Below, one piece after another: positions 33,218 to 43,694 of a DNA stretch of 64,000 nt. The notes below the pieces were generated by a model. It searched no databases and was not told where the DNA came from. It saw nothing but the letters and a program-made list of their open reading frames with translations. Within the stretch, counting starts at the first letter, position 1, and each line of letters begins with the position of its first letter. The stretch spans positions 51,376,850 through 51,440,849 of the forward strand of contig CM066991.1 in the NCBI GenBank assembly GCA_033977485.1, in the 5' to 3' direction. The translations under genes and the position numbers were made by a program. This DNA is from Hydrangea macrophylla. Lineage: Eukaryota > Streptophyta > Magnoliopsida > Cornales > Hydrangeaceae.

Positions 33218-35041
33218 CTCGCTTGTTTGGATCTATAGATGCGTTTTGGAACACTAGTTATGATTTACATGTTGATTTTAGGACTGTTTTCAAAACTGCA
33301 TCGTCACAGATCCATTTCTGCAGTGTCTATGTAGCAGAATACAAATCTGTGATTGCATTGGATGCAAGATGGGTTCGATCGATCGAAGTAGTCTCGATCG
33401 ATCGAACATCATCTGTTCTCAAGCGATCGAACTTTTTTCGATCGATCGAACTTTGGTTCTGTTCGATCGATCGAATGGTGTTCGATCGATCGAGACTGCT
33501 CTTTTGTCCAGGTATTCAGTTTACAGATTTAAAGGTTTTTAAAATATTTACTTTAAATTTTTATTTATTCTGTAAGTTTTTCAAGACATTCTGTGAAACT
33601 GAAAGTTCAATCGATTGAACTATGTTCAATCGATCGAAGGTTCAATCGATCGAACCTTTATCGATCGATCGAACCTTTATCGATCGATCGAAGTGAGACA
33701 GAGAACTGTGATGCTGTTTTCAAATTTTAATTCAGTATGTAAAGAGTTTATATACTGTGTGAATCAATTAGGGGTTCCAATGATACATATATTTGTTATA
33801 TATATGCGTGGTTGTGCGTGTGACTAACTCTTTTGAAGCAAGCTTAGTCCACTATCTCCCATGGCACCAAGACTTTTAAATTTTGTATTTAATTGTTTGA
33901 GATTGGTATTTATTATGTTTTAATTGTTGGTTTGGTTTTAAGGCATATGTAAAGGGCGCTGCGACTTCAATCCTATGAAAAGGAAAGTCGCACCGGTTTT
34001 CCTAGCCTTGTATTTATTATTGTTATTTCTATTTCTAGATAAATTGTAAGCTTCTAGAGAAGCATAGGACCAATGTAATAAAATTAGAAAATCCATGAAG
34101 ATGGAGGAGCAAGCCGTTGTCCATAAAGATGGAGTCAGAGGCAATCAAACCAAGAGGGAGGTTCTATGGAGATAGAGCCATAGGAGATAGAGGCATTGTT
34201 GAATGCTTTTATTCCATTTAAGTTTTGGTTTTATGTGCTTAGTTGTGATTGGCATTTTATATATTGTTACTACTTGCATGCACGTAAAACAGGTTTTCTA
34301 AAATGAAATTCAAAAACCTTTTTTTTCCAACACATTAGCAAACACTTGATGTTTATGGGCAATGTGAAGAAACAATTTTTTTTCAAATTGAAAAATTCCT
34401 ATTAGTTCATTGTAAGTATGAGAAATACTCTGTGTCACTAATTTATGAGTGATCATTCCATACGGAGGGTATTTCTTATTGATTACTAGATATGAACTTC
34501 TTATAAAAATCTAGTGGGAGAGGGACTTATTTTATAACTCCCACGGTCTTCCATAAACGGTTCATTATAAGGTGGGTAGTATATTCTGCGTTACCCAGCC
34601 ATGGGTGATCATTCCATACGGAGGATAGACTATTCATTGGTTACTAGATATGAACTTCCTTTGGATAGAATCAATGAGACGCGTTAGAGGGTGACCACTA
34701 CACTCAGGCACTACTTGAGGCGGTTGTCATTGGATTCTAGTTAATGGTAAACACTAGCTAAGCTATGGGTAAGGGATTCCACACGAAGCATTATCCAGAA
34801 ACTTAGAGACCAAAAGTTCAGGAGTCATGATTTGTTTTGTAAGAGTTGCATGACATTCATGATGGGTTTCCCAATCAGGCTATGAGGTTATGATCGCCAC
34901 ACGGAGACTTAATTTCATAGGCTTGACATCCTGAAGACAATTAATGAGTTGGTTAAGGGAATTCAAATGTATCATATAAATTGTCATATTCATGATTTCC
35001 ATATTGTAATTCTGATACATTATTTGTATTTCAGATTCATA
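33218..35041 (+). other. Leader of first copia internal region
   Basis: About 1.8 kb without gag motifs. ORFs 33205-33618 and 33615-33827 are translations of TCGATCGA repeats (RSIDRT-like). Holds the palindrome cluster 33373-33692, an inverted repeat GCGACTT ... AAGTCGC (33960-33991), and a repeated block GATCATTCCATACGGAGG ... TAGATATGAACTTC (about 34452-34502 and 34607-34670). Confidence 0.75.
33373..33692. repeat. About ten self-complementary TCGATCGA motifs in copia leader, copy 1
   Basis: Palindromes such as TTCGATCGATCGAA, TTCAATCGATTGAA and ATCGATCGATCGAA at about 33375, 33394, 33429, 33440, 33460, 33481, 33606, 33624, 33639, 33660 and 33678. Located 160-480 bp after the PBS. The second internal region has the same cluster at 39900-40203 with one unit fewer. 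Confidence 0.9.
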
Positions 35042-35905
35042 ATGTCTAGCCCACTTGCTATAACCATGATCCAGAATAAGCTAATTGGAAACAACTACGT
35101 TGAATGGAAACTGGAACTGGATGAATTGTTAACTGCTAATGGATGTAAATATGTTCTTACCATTCCCTGTCCACCTATTCCATGCCATGAGACCCCAACT
35201 GATCTTGCGGATCATTATTGGCAGTGGATAAGATTTGATGGTATAGCTCGCTCTAGCATCTTAGACTCTTTGTCTGATGTGTTGAAGCAGCAACATTAAC
35301 CTTTGAACACTGCTCGTGCTATAATATTGAACCTCGAGGAGATGTTTTGGGGAGCTGAGTCGAACTACAAGGCTTAGAGCCTTGGAGTTAGTCATGGACA
35401 CCAGAATGTTGGAAGGAACCTCAATAAGAGAGCATGTTTTTAAAATGATTACTTATTTTAAAGTACTGGAAGTTCTGGGTTCCGACATTGATGGTGAGAC
35501 TCAAGTTGACATAATCTTGCATTCGTTGCCTTCATCATTCACTCAATTCAAAAAGGTTTTTAAAATGAGTAAAACAGTTTTTTCACCAAGTGAATTGATG
35601 AGCTCTCTTGAGGCAACGATGGATATAGTCAAAGAGGAGTCATATGTTCAGAACATTGGAATGGCTTCATCGTCTGGAACTAAGCTTGAGGGCATAAGTT
35701 CAGAGAAGGAGAAGTAAGACTCAGGGATAGGTCAGCCTAAGCCAACTGTTGGGAAGAAGGCAAGACTTGGAAAGGGAAAGGCTGGTGCCGTGCCAAAAGG
35801 AAAGTGTTTTCATTGTGGCATGAGAGGGCATTGGAAAAGGAACTGTGTGGAATACTTGACTGCCAAAAGGCAAGGTACGATCCTTTCACTATTTTTTGAA
35901 GTAAG
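35042..35905 (+). pseudogene. gag: Copia gag, copy 1 (broken)
   Basis: Starts MSSPLAITMIQNKLIGNNYV, the usual N-terminal gag pattern of plant copia elements (UBN2-type gag). Broken by a TAA at 35297-35299 where copy 2 has Gln, a frameshift near 35343 and a TAA at 35715-35717 where copy 2 has Gln. The C-terminal zinc knuckle CX2CX4HX4C (CFHCGMRGHWKRNC, from about 35804) is intact in its frame. Gag would coat element RNA in virus-like particles. The first of these stops is a C-to-T change relative to copy 2, as is the second. Confidence 0.88.
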
Positions 35906-38251
35906 TTGAAAAACTGATACTTCAACTACTATGGGCACTAATTCTAAATTTTCTAATTATATCTGTAATTGTTGCAGGGAATTGGAAAATAAGAATGTGC
36001 ATTGATTAGAAGATCTTGATTGCTTTTGGGATCTGATGCAAAAGTTGCTATTAGATTAATAGTTTTATATTGTAATAAAACTTTGGAGTTATTAGATCGA
36101 TTTCAGTTTTGAATTAATGAATAATATTTATTCTTTTGATTTTGGTACTGAAATTCTTGATTAAAAGAAAGCGTTCTTTTATATGATCTAAATAACTTGT
36201 CAAGCAAGTATCTCACCTATTTACTCTTGTTTCTCATGTATTATCTAATGAAGTATTTAAATAACTCATGGGTATTTTACCATCTAAAAGGATAGCACCT
36301 TCAACTAATTCTATAACTTTTGGCTTAGAGGTCAGATCGCATTTAATCTAAATAGGATAAATGGGGAGTAAAGGATTGGATCCTAAACTCTTTTTGGTTG
36401 CTAAGACCATTGCCTATTTGTCAATCCTATTTAGAGAGTAAACGTGATTAGATCATATTAATCCAAATAGGAAAAATAGGAAGTAGAGGATTGGATCCTA
36501 AACCATTTTGGTCGCTAAGACCACTGCCTATTTGTCAATCCTATTTAGAGGGTAATGATATCAGGTGATTTTTCTTTTTGAAAGATCACACTACCAAAGA
36601 ATTATAAGAATTAGGCATACTTACGTATGTGGGCCAATAAACATTAGAGTTGAAAAGCAGTTTTGGCTACTCCAGATACTGATATAAATTTACCTATTGC
36701 ACCTTTTCTTCAATCTTTTGAAGAAATTTGAAAGGTTTGGAATGAGGAGTTGTTGGTAAAAGAATATCATTGCTTTTGATTTGATCAAAATGGTGAGTAT
36801 CTGTCTAATACGTTTATTGTCTATAAGAGATAAGAATGAAATTCTTTCCCGACAGTCTACACCTAGTGTGCCTCCACAGGATGGTGTACCAGGTAGAAGG
36901 AACTATCTTCTTTTAGATATGACTGGGTCATGGGATGAGTTATTTAGAGTTACTACTATTCCTTGATTTTCTCGATGGTACTACAATGTACATACTGGAT
37001 CTTATTCAAAAGCAAATCTTTTCAATAAACATCCCCAAAGTTGTGAAAAGAATGCGACTTCTTTCTCATGGTAACTTTGGATATGGATGTCTAGCACTTT
37101 AGTGTAAAGAAATGATGAGCCTTTTGAATCTAGATTAGAAGTATAATACTTTTGTAGTGTTTCCAGAGAAAACAAAGTTGGTTGGAGACCAAATTTTGCA
37201 AAGGAAAGATAATATAAAAAAGTAAAGTAATTTATATCTTAAAGCAATCTATAAATCATCTAGAACTAAAATCTACTACCTCTTCATCCATTCCTACATC
37301 GGTACTTCATTCTAGTGGAGAATTCTTAGCGTTGCTGAAATCGCTTTGTGCATTGAAGTTTTGTGATAAGGAAGCTCCGGTATATGATTTGCATAAGTCT
37401 ACAAACTTAAGCAATCATCCAGAGATAAAGACATCTGTTTTGACATATTGGTCAAAATACTTTGGATTCATCTAAAGTATGGATGTAGTAGCTTAAATGG
37501 ATGTAAGGATCCTTGCACAAAGGAAGTGTGGTGGTGATTATGGTTCCATATATTGATGATATCTTTATCATTACGATATGTTAAAGTAGTGTCATCAATG
37601 ATTAAGGTTAAGTTTCTACAGTATACTTGACATTTATGATCTCGGTGAGGCGAGCTATAATCTTAAGATTTTTGCTCATTCAAGATCAGAAAGTTAAGAT
37701 AATGAGATTGTCTCAAACTTCTATATTAGAAAGTTGCTGGCTAGATTCAACGTAGAACATTTCGATAAAGGTTTTTCACCTTTGAACATAACCTATTGCT
37801 CTTTCAAGACTTGTATCTTGGGATACAAGATGAAAGAGATCGCATGAAAGGTATATCATAAGCCTTCGCTATTGATAAACCTTGTATGTGATGTTAGGTA
37901 TGGATATCAGTTATACCGTTGAGGTTGTTCACAGATATCAGTCCAATTGAATGTTCAGTTTTCTGAACTATCACAAAGTATATATTCTCTAGGGCTTGAG
38001 AAAGAACTAGCGGATATATGCAGGGTGATGGTATTTTGGACAATGTTCAAATTAGCTTTACTGGATACATGTCATGTAACGTCTTTTGTCTAGGGATATA
38101 GTATAACATTAAGATGTTTTACTATGGATTGTTTCAGTCGATGATCATCAGTCCCTATGCAAAACCTTACGGGTTTAGGATTTTGACTAGTCACAGAGAC
38201 TATGTTAGTGTTAGTGCTAACGCTATATGGTTATGAGTGCAAGTGGAAGTT
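35906..38251 (+). pseudogene. Decayed copia pol remnants, copy 1
   Basis: Protease is not recognisable. At about 36785-36830 a stretch resembles the integrase segment 'GEYLSN.FIVY'. At 37549-37560 is YIDD, followed by IFII, the RT catalytic motif region, in a frame with stops close by. Large parts of integrase, RT and RNase H are deleted or scrambled. Ends with the PPT-like AAGTGGAAGTT before LTR2. Confidence 0.7.
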
Positions 38252-39265
38252 TGTTGGGAATATGCCTTCAAACCAATTAGTTGGACAATGGAATATCATA
38301 ATGCATTTATGCATGTTAGTTCATGAGATGAATATTAGACTGGAATCCTTAAACAACATTGTATGTGGTCCATTTGTGTATGTGATTACACATGTGAGAT
38401 ATGAATCACAAATCCTTGTTGTTTCAAATAAGTCCCAGTAGATGATAAGTCTGGATAACTTATCAGGTATACACTGTAGCACTATTAACGTCTACGGGGT
38501 AGCATGATGAATCTCATTCATAAGAGTCTTTGACTCTTGGTTAATATGCTAGTGCACTCGGTGCATTGACGGACCTGAGTTATACCTATTGACACCTAAA
38601 CGCTGTCACCGTCAATAGGAACTCAAAACTTGTATAAGGATACATGTCCTCAATCCTGAGACAGTTATGGACGCAAGTTGTATGCTTGGTTTGCTTTGAC
38701 TTAACAGTCAGTGAGGTCCTACAAGATCAACACCTGGGTATCTTGGGTAATCAAGTATGCAACGTTGGGAACATATATTGTCAAGATGGAATTCTACCCT
38801 CTTCAATAAAACAAAGAGTAAGTATTCCCTCGAGAATGTCACTAGGTGTGATTACTGAGAGTTGGCCAGCCTTGTCAACAAAGTGTTATTGTTGACATGT
38901 TTAGTAATCCAAGAGTAGTGAATGATACTTGAGGAATATAAGATGTACTATCTATTGGGTCGACAGTATCTTAAGACATACATCCCAATGATAGATACGA
39001 ATACTGTCTGGTAGAAGGACATCCGTATCATATTATACAAGTCTAGCAATCACTTATGTATGTGTGATTATGTTCTTATGCACTGGAGTACAATTATCAT
39101 TTTATAGTGGCATTAATGATAATTGATTAATTATTGATTCCTTAGTCAAGAGTACTGACTAGATGGAATAATAATTAAACGGAGCCAGTAATTAAGAACC
39201 TAGGAGGTCCCACTCTTAGCTCCGCTAGAATGCTTGGAAAGGCAAATGAGAATGCTGTCAAGACT

Positions 39266-39345
39266 AGTTCGATCGATCGAAGTTGTTATCGATCGATTAA
39301 AGTCAAGACAGGTTCGATCGATCGAAGTCACTTCGATTGATTGAA
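39266..39345. repeat. Palindromic TCGATCGA motifs upstream of TATA, LTR2
   Basis: TTCGATCGATCGAA, ATCGATCGATTAAA, TTCGATCGATCGAA and TTCGATTGATTGAA, ending about 22 bp before the TATA box. Confidence 0.88.
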
Positions 39346-39366
39346 AGTAAGGTCGGTTCTGGGAAT

Positions 39367-39377
39367 CTATAAATAGG
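39367..39377 (+). promoter_or_regulatory. TATA box of copia LTR2
   Basis: CTATAAATAGG, a strong plant TATA consensus, just after the palindrome cluster. A start site about 30 bases downstream (near 39400) would put R and U5 in the last 330 bases. Confidence 0.75.
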
Positions 39378-39732
39378 GCAGCTACGTCCAGAAAAGTGAG
39401 TTCGTCATTTTTAATATACCTGTTGCTGCAGAACTTGTTTGGAGTTCCCAAACCTTCCCTATTCTCACTATTAGGGTTCCCACCAACCCTAGCCACTCAG
39501 GGAGCATTCAAGGAGACATAAGGGTGAAGATCTCTTATATGTTGCTGCTGCACATGGAAAGAGAAGGACTAAATCAGAATTGGGTTCAAGACCATAAGGT
39601 AATGCACCTGTCCCCTCTCCTGTACGCATCTACAGAGTTAATGAGTAGTAGATCCAAGCAACCAATAAAAGTTTTGAACTTTGTTTTTCCGCTGCGCGTT
39701 TAAATAAATTTCAAACCTGTTTTTCCTACAAT

Positions 39733-39744
39733 TGGTATCAGAGC
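39733..39744 (+). other. Primer binding site, second copia internal region (tRNA-iMet)
   Basis: TGGTATCAGAGC two bases after LTR2. Confidence 0.93.
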
Positions 39745-39899
39745 CTCGCTTGTTTGGATCTATAGATACGTTTTGTAACACTAGTTTTGATTTACATGTT
39801 GATTTTAGGACTGTTTTCAAAACTGCATCATCACACATCCATTTCTGCAGTGTTTATATAGCAGAATACAAATCTGTGATTGCATTGGATTCAAGATGG

Positions 39900-40203
39900 G
39901 TTCGATCGATCGAAGTAGTCTCGATCGATCGAACATCATCTGTTCTCAAGCGATCGAACTTTTTTCGATCGATCGAACTTTGGTTCTGTTCGATCGATCG
40001 AATGGTGTTCGATTGATCGAGACTGCTCTTTTGTCCTGGTATTCAGTTTACAGATTTAAAGGTTTTTAAAATATTTACTTTAATTTTTTATTTATTCTGT
40101 AAGTTTTTCAAGACATTCTGTGAAACTGAAAGTTCAATCGATTGAACTATGTTCAATCGATCGAAGGTTCAATCGATCGAACCTTTATCGATCGATCGAA
40201 GTG
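39900..40203. repeat. About nine TCGATCGA palindromes in copia leader, copy 2
   Basis: Same order as copy 1 but with one ATCGATCGATCGAAC unit fewer near 40180. Confidence 0.9.
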
Positions 40204-41488
40204 AGACAGAGAACTGTGATGCTGTTTTTAAGTTCTAATTCAGTATGTAAAGAGTTTATATACTGTGTGAATCAATTAGGGGTTCCAATGGTACATATAT
40301 TTGATATATATATGCGTGGTTGTGCGTGTGACTAACTCTTTTGAAGCAAGCTTAGTCCGCTATCTCCTATGGCACCAAGACTTTTAAATTTTGTATTTAA
40401 TTGTTTGAGATTGGTATTTATTATGTTTTAATTGTTGGTTTGGTTTTAAGGCATATGTAAAGGGCGCTATGACTTCAATCCTATGAAAAGGAAAGTCGCA
40501 CCAGTTTTCCTAGCCTTGTATTTATTATTGTTATTTCTATTTTTAGATAAATTGTAAGCTTCGAGAGAAGCATAGGACCAATGTAATAGAATTAGAAAAT
40601 TCATGAAGATGGAGGAGCAAGCCATTGTCCATGAAGATGGAGTAAGAGGCAATCAAACCAAGAGGGTGGTTCTATGGAGATAGAGCCATGGGAGATAGAG
40701 GCATTGTTGAATGCTTTTATTCCATTTTAGTTTTAGTTTTAGTTTTATGTGCTTAGTTGTGCTTGGCATTTTATATATTGTTACTACTTGCATGCACGTA
40801 AAACAGGTTTTCTAAAATGAAATTCAAAAACCTTTTTTTTCCAACACATTAGCAAACACTTGATGTTTATGGGCAATGTGAAGAAACAATTTTTTTTCAA
40901 ATTGAAAAATTCCTATTAGTTCATTGTAAGTATGAGAAATACTCCGTGTCACTAATTTATGAGTGATCATTCCATACGGAGGGTATTTCTTATTGATTAC
41001 TAGATATGAACTTCTTATAAAAATCTAGTGGGAGAGGGACTTATTTTATAACTCCCACGGTCTTCCATAAATGGTTCATTATAAGGTGGGTAGTATATTC
41101 TGCGTCACCCAGCCATGGGTGATCATTCCTTACGGAGGATAGACTAATCATTGGTTACTAGATATGAACTTCCTTTGGATAGAATCAATGAGACGCGTTA
41201 GAGGGTGACCACGACACTCAGGCACTACTTGAGGCGGTTGTCATTAGATTCTAGTTAATGGTAAACACTAGCTAAGCTATGGGTAAGGGATTCCACACGG
41301 AGCATTATCCAGAAACTTAGAGACCAAAAGTTCAGGAGTCATGAATTGTTTTGTAAGAGTTGCATGACATTCATGATGGGTTTCCCAATCAGGCTATGAG
41401 GTTATGATCGCCACACGGAGACTTAATTTCATAGGCTTGACATCCTGAAGACAATTAATGAGTTGGTTAAGGGAATTCCAATGTATCA

Positions 41489-41493
41489 TATAA
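41489..41493. other. Target-site duplication of element I, left copy (TATAA)
   Basis: TATAA at left, TCTAA at right (50468-50472). The uninterrupted site in the first copia unit reads CATATAAATTG. Confidence 0.85.
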
Positions 41494-42186
41494 TGTCACG
41501 CCCCGCAGTAGCAAAAATAGAGAAAATAAATTCCTTTTTTGGACCCGTAGGCCATGACAGTTGAAAGTCACTACATTGTCCACGACCAAAGTCGAACCAT
41601 CAGAGAAATGATTCAAACCACGCATTTGGAAGTTCTAAGTTCGATATATAAAACCAAAGTTAAATACTAACTATTACAACCCATAAGTATTGCAGAAGTA
41701 TAAATAAAGTATTACGGCAACATACGTCGATAAAAAACGTAACTATTTCAGAAGTCTCTAAACATAAACACGAGCTAACTACGGCACAACTTCCAGCCTT
41801 CAGCTTGCGTAGTATTCAGCACCGGCATAGTCTCCATCATCGTAGGCTCCATCCTCATGGCCTTTGTCCATGTATGCATCACCTACATACTCATAACCCT
41901 GGCCAGCTGGACGTCGAATATCCAGCGGCATAAAACGCCGTCAGCTACGAAAGCCGAGTGAATGCAAATACTAACAGAGTATCTACAGATATGTAGCATA
42001 TAACAACATCAATAAAAAGGATCATCTCATCGTTCGTATGCATGTATGCACCAACCCAATATCTAACAACGGACATCGTCCCAAATCTCCCAATACATAA
42101 CATAGACTCTTGGGTCCACATTAATCAGACACGTAGTCCCATACCTACGGTCTGTTCACTCTTGACACGCAGTCCCATATAATCTA

Positions 42187-42396
42187 GCCAAACGCCCCGA
42201 TATACTTTGGCCAACACGCCCCTGATACATCCTGGCCAACACGCCCAATACTTTACTCTGGCCAACTCGCCCAATATGTTACTCTGGCCAACTCGCCCAA
42301 TATATTCTCAGGCCAACTCGCCCCATATGTTACTCTGGCCCACTCGCCCCATATGTTACTCTGGCCCACTCACCCCATATGTTACTCTGGCCAACT
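42187..42396. repeat. GGCCAACTCGCCC minisatellite in 3' LTR of I
   Basis: Units of about 26-29 bp: CTCTGGCCAACTCGCCCAAT + ATGTTA with variants. About eight copies; the other LTR has about six to seven (49131-49316). Confidence 0.88.
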
Positions 42397-43068
42397 CTAT
42401 CATATATTGATTTGACACGAAGTCCCGGTCCTATCCCAGCACCTGGGATTCCACACTCAACATCATACGGTCTTAGCGACCGCATTCACGCGCACCCATA
42501 AATAGTATCAACCTCTGCAGTCGACAGACCCACTAATATGCACGTCGGCTTCTTAATCTCGTTATTATCTCATATTTATCAAAAGGATATAAAAATACAA
42601 GAAAAATACAGGGTATTACACATAACAACATTCAAACGAAAACTAGAATGAAATATTAGACATCGTGTATGATTCTAGTAAAAATAAGGCACAGGGGTAT
42701 TTTGGTCATTTTCCAATTTATAAGTCAGGATCCGAAAATATAAAAGTTATGTGAGATCAAATAAATAAGTATTCATGTTGGAAGTTAAGAATTTTCGATC
42801 CTCATTAAGAATCCATCTCGATTCCAGTCGTATTTGAAAATACCAGTTTATCGTATTTATGCCATACTTATCTAAATACGTAATATAATACGTATAAGCA
42901 TCACATAATTAATGTAAATCATAATCATAATCATAATCATAATCATGTGTTCATAACAAAGTGTAATATAAATAGCTGAGTGAGTTGGAGACTCACCTAA
43001 ATTCGCAGAATAATAATGCCGAGAAAACCTGAAGAATCTTCGAATATAAAATTCTGGCTTCAAATAGC

Positions 43069-43322
43069 GTTCTTGGTGTTCTTGGTGTACTATGTGTGTT
43101 CTTGGTGTTCTTGGTGTACTAGGTGTGTTCTTGGTGTTCTTGGTGTACTAGGTGTGTTCTTGGTGTTCTTGGTGTTTGTGTGTGTGTTCTTGGTGTACTA
43201 TGTGTGTTCTTGGTGTTCTTGGTGTACTAGGTGTGTTCTTGGTGTTCTTGGTGTACTAGGTGTGTTCTTGGTGTTCTTGGTGTTTGTGTGTGTGTTCTTG
43301 GTGTTCTTGGTGTTTGTGTGTG
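43069..43322. repeat. GTTCTTGGTGT minisatellite in 3' LTR of I
   Basis: Nested repeats of GTTCTTGGTGT with inserted ACTAGGTGT or TTGTGTGTGT, 254 bp here against 149 bp in the 5' LTR (49988-50136). A nearby ATCATA repeat is at 42915-42947 (and 49838-49866). Confidence 0.9.
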
Positions 43323-43653
43323 CATTAGGATAGCTTCTCAACCTCATAAGTCTAAGGATAAATGTAATGAAATGGTCCCATATATATATGAACCAAGGAG
43401 GGACCTCACCTTGCAATTACCAAGAGTTAAAGGATCAAAGGATAATTATTTCCTTAGGGCTATGTTTGGTTGGATGAGCAATAAAATCATAACTGATCCA
43501 AATATACCAGATATTCACAAATCTGCTAAATTTCTGTTTCTAAAAATTCTGAAAATTTATAATCGAGTTCTATAAATACTGAATATTATAATAACAACAT
43601 AAAAACACTTATTCATCTTGGAAAATAAATATTTAAAAATAGCGGGTATTACA

Positions 43654-43665
43654 TCATCCCCCACT
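43654..43665 (-). other. Polypurine tract of element I
   Basis: Minus strand AGTGGGGGATGA, directly before the 3' LTR start at 43653. Confidence 0.85.
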
Positions 43666-43694
43666 AACTGAAGATTTCGTCCCCGAAATCCGAA

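Larger units (their letters stand above)
38252..39730 (+). repeat. Copia LTR2 of complex G (1.48 kb)
   Basis: Starts TGTTGGGAATATGCC, ends TTTCCTACA. It serves both as 3' LTR of the first unit and 5' LTR of the second. Contains four palindromes (39266-39345) and a TATA box. Confidence 0.93.
39745..41493 (+). other. Leader of second copia internal region, cut by element I
   Basis: Colinear with 33218-34975 of the first unit, with few differences; palindrome cluster at 39900-40203. Interrupted at 41493 by element I and resumes at 50468. No supported ORF. Confidence 0.85.
41494..43653 (-). repeat. 3' LTR of element I (2.16 kb)
   Basis: Minus strand starts TGTAATACCCGC at 43653 and ends GGGGCGTGACA at 41494. 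Very similar to 48439-50467; the 131-bp length difference is mostly in two minisatellites (42187-42396 and 43069-43322). An ORF over the minisatellite is a repeat artefact. Confidence 0.95.

Noticed and set aside
33205..33827. ORFs rich in RSIDRT and SIEVR repeats
   Set aside because: Translation of TCGATCGA palindromes in the copia leader; not conserved as protein between the two units.
43016..43333. ORF of hydrophobic Leu/Val/Phe/Cys repeats resembling a membrane protein
   Set aside because: It is the translation of the GTTCTTGGTGT minisatellite; length differs between LTRs and all frames give similar low-complexity peptides.
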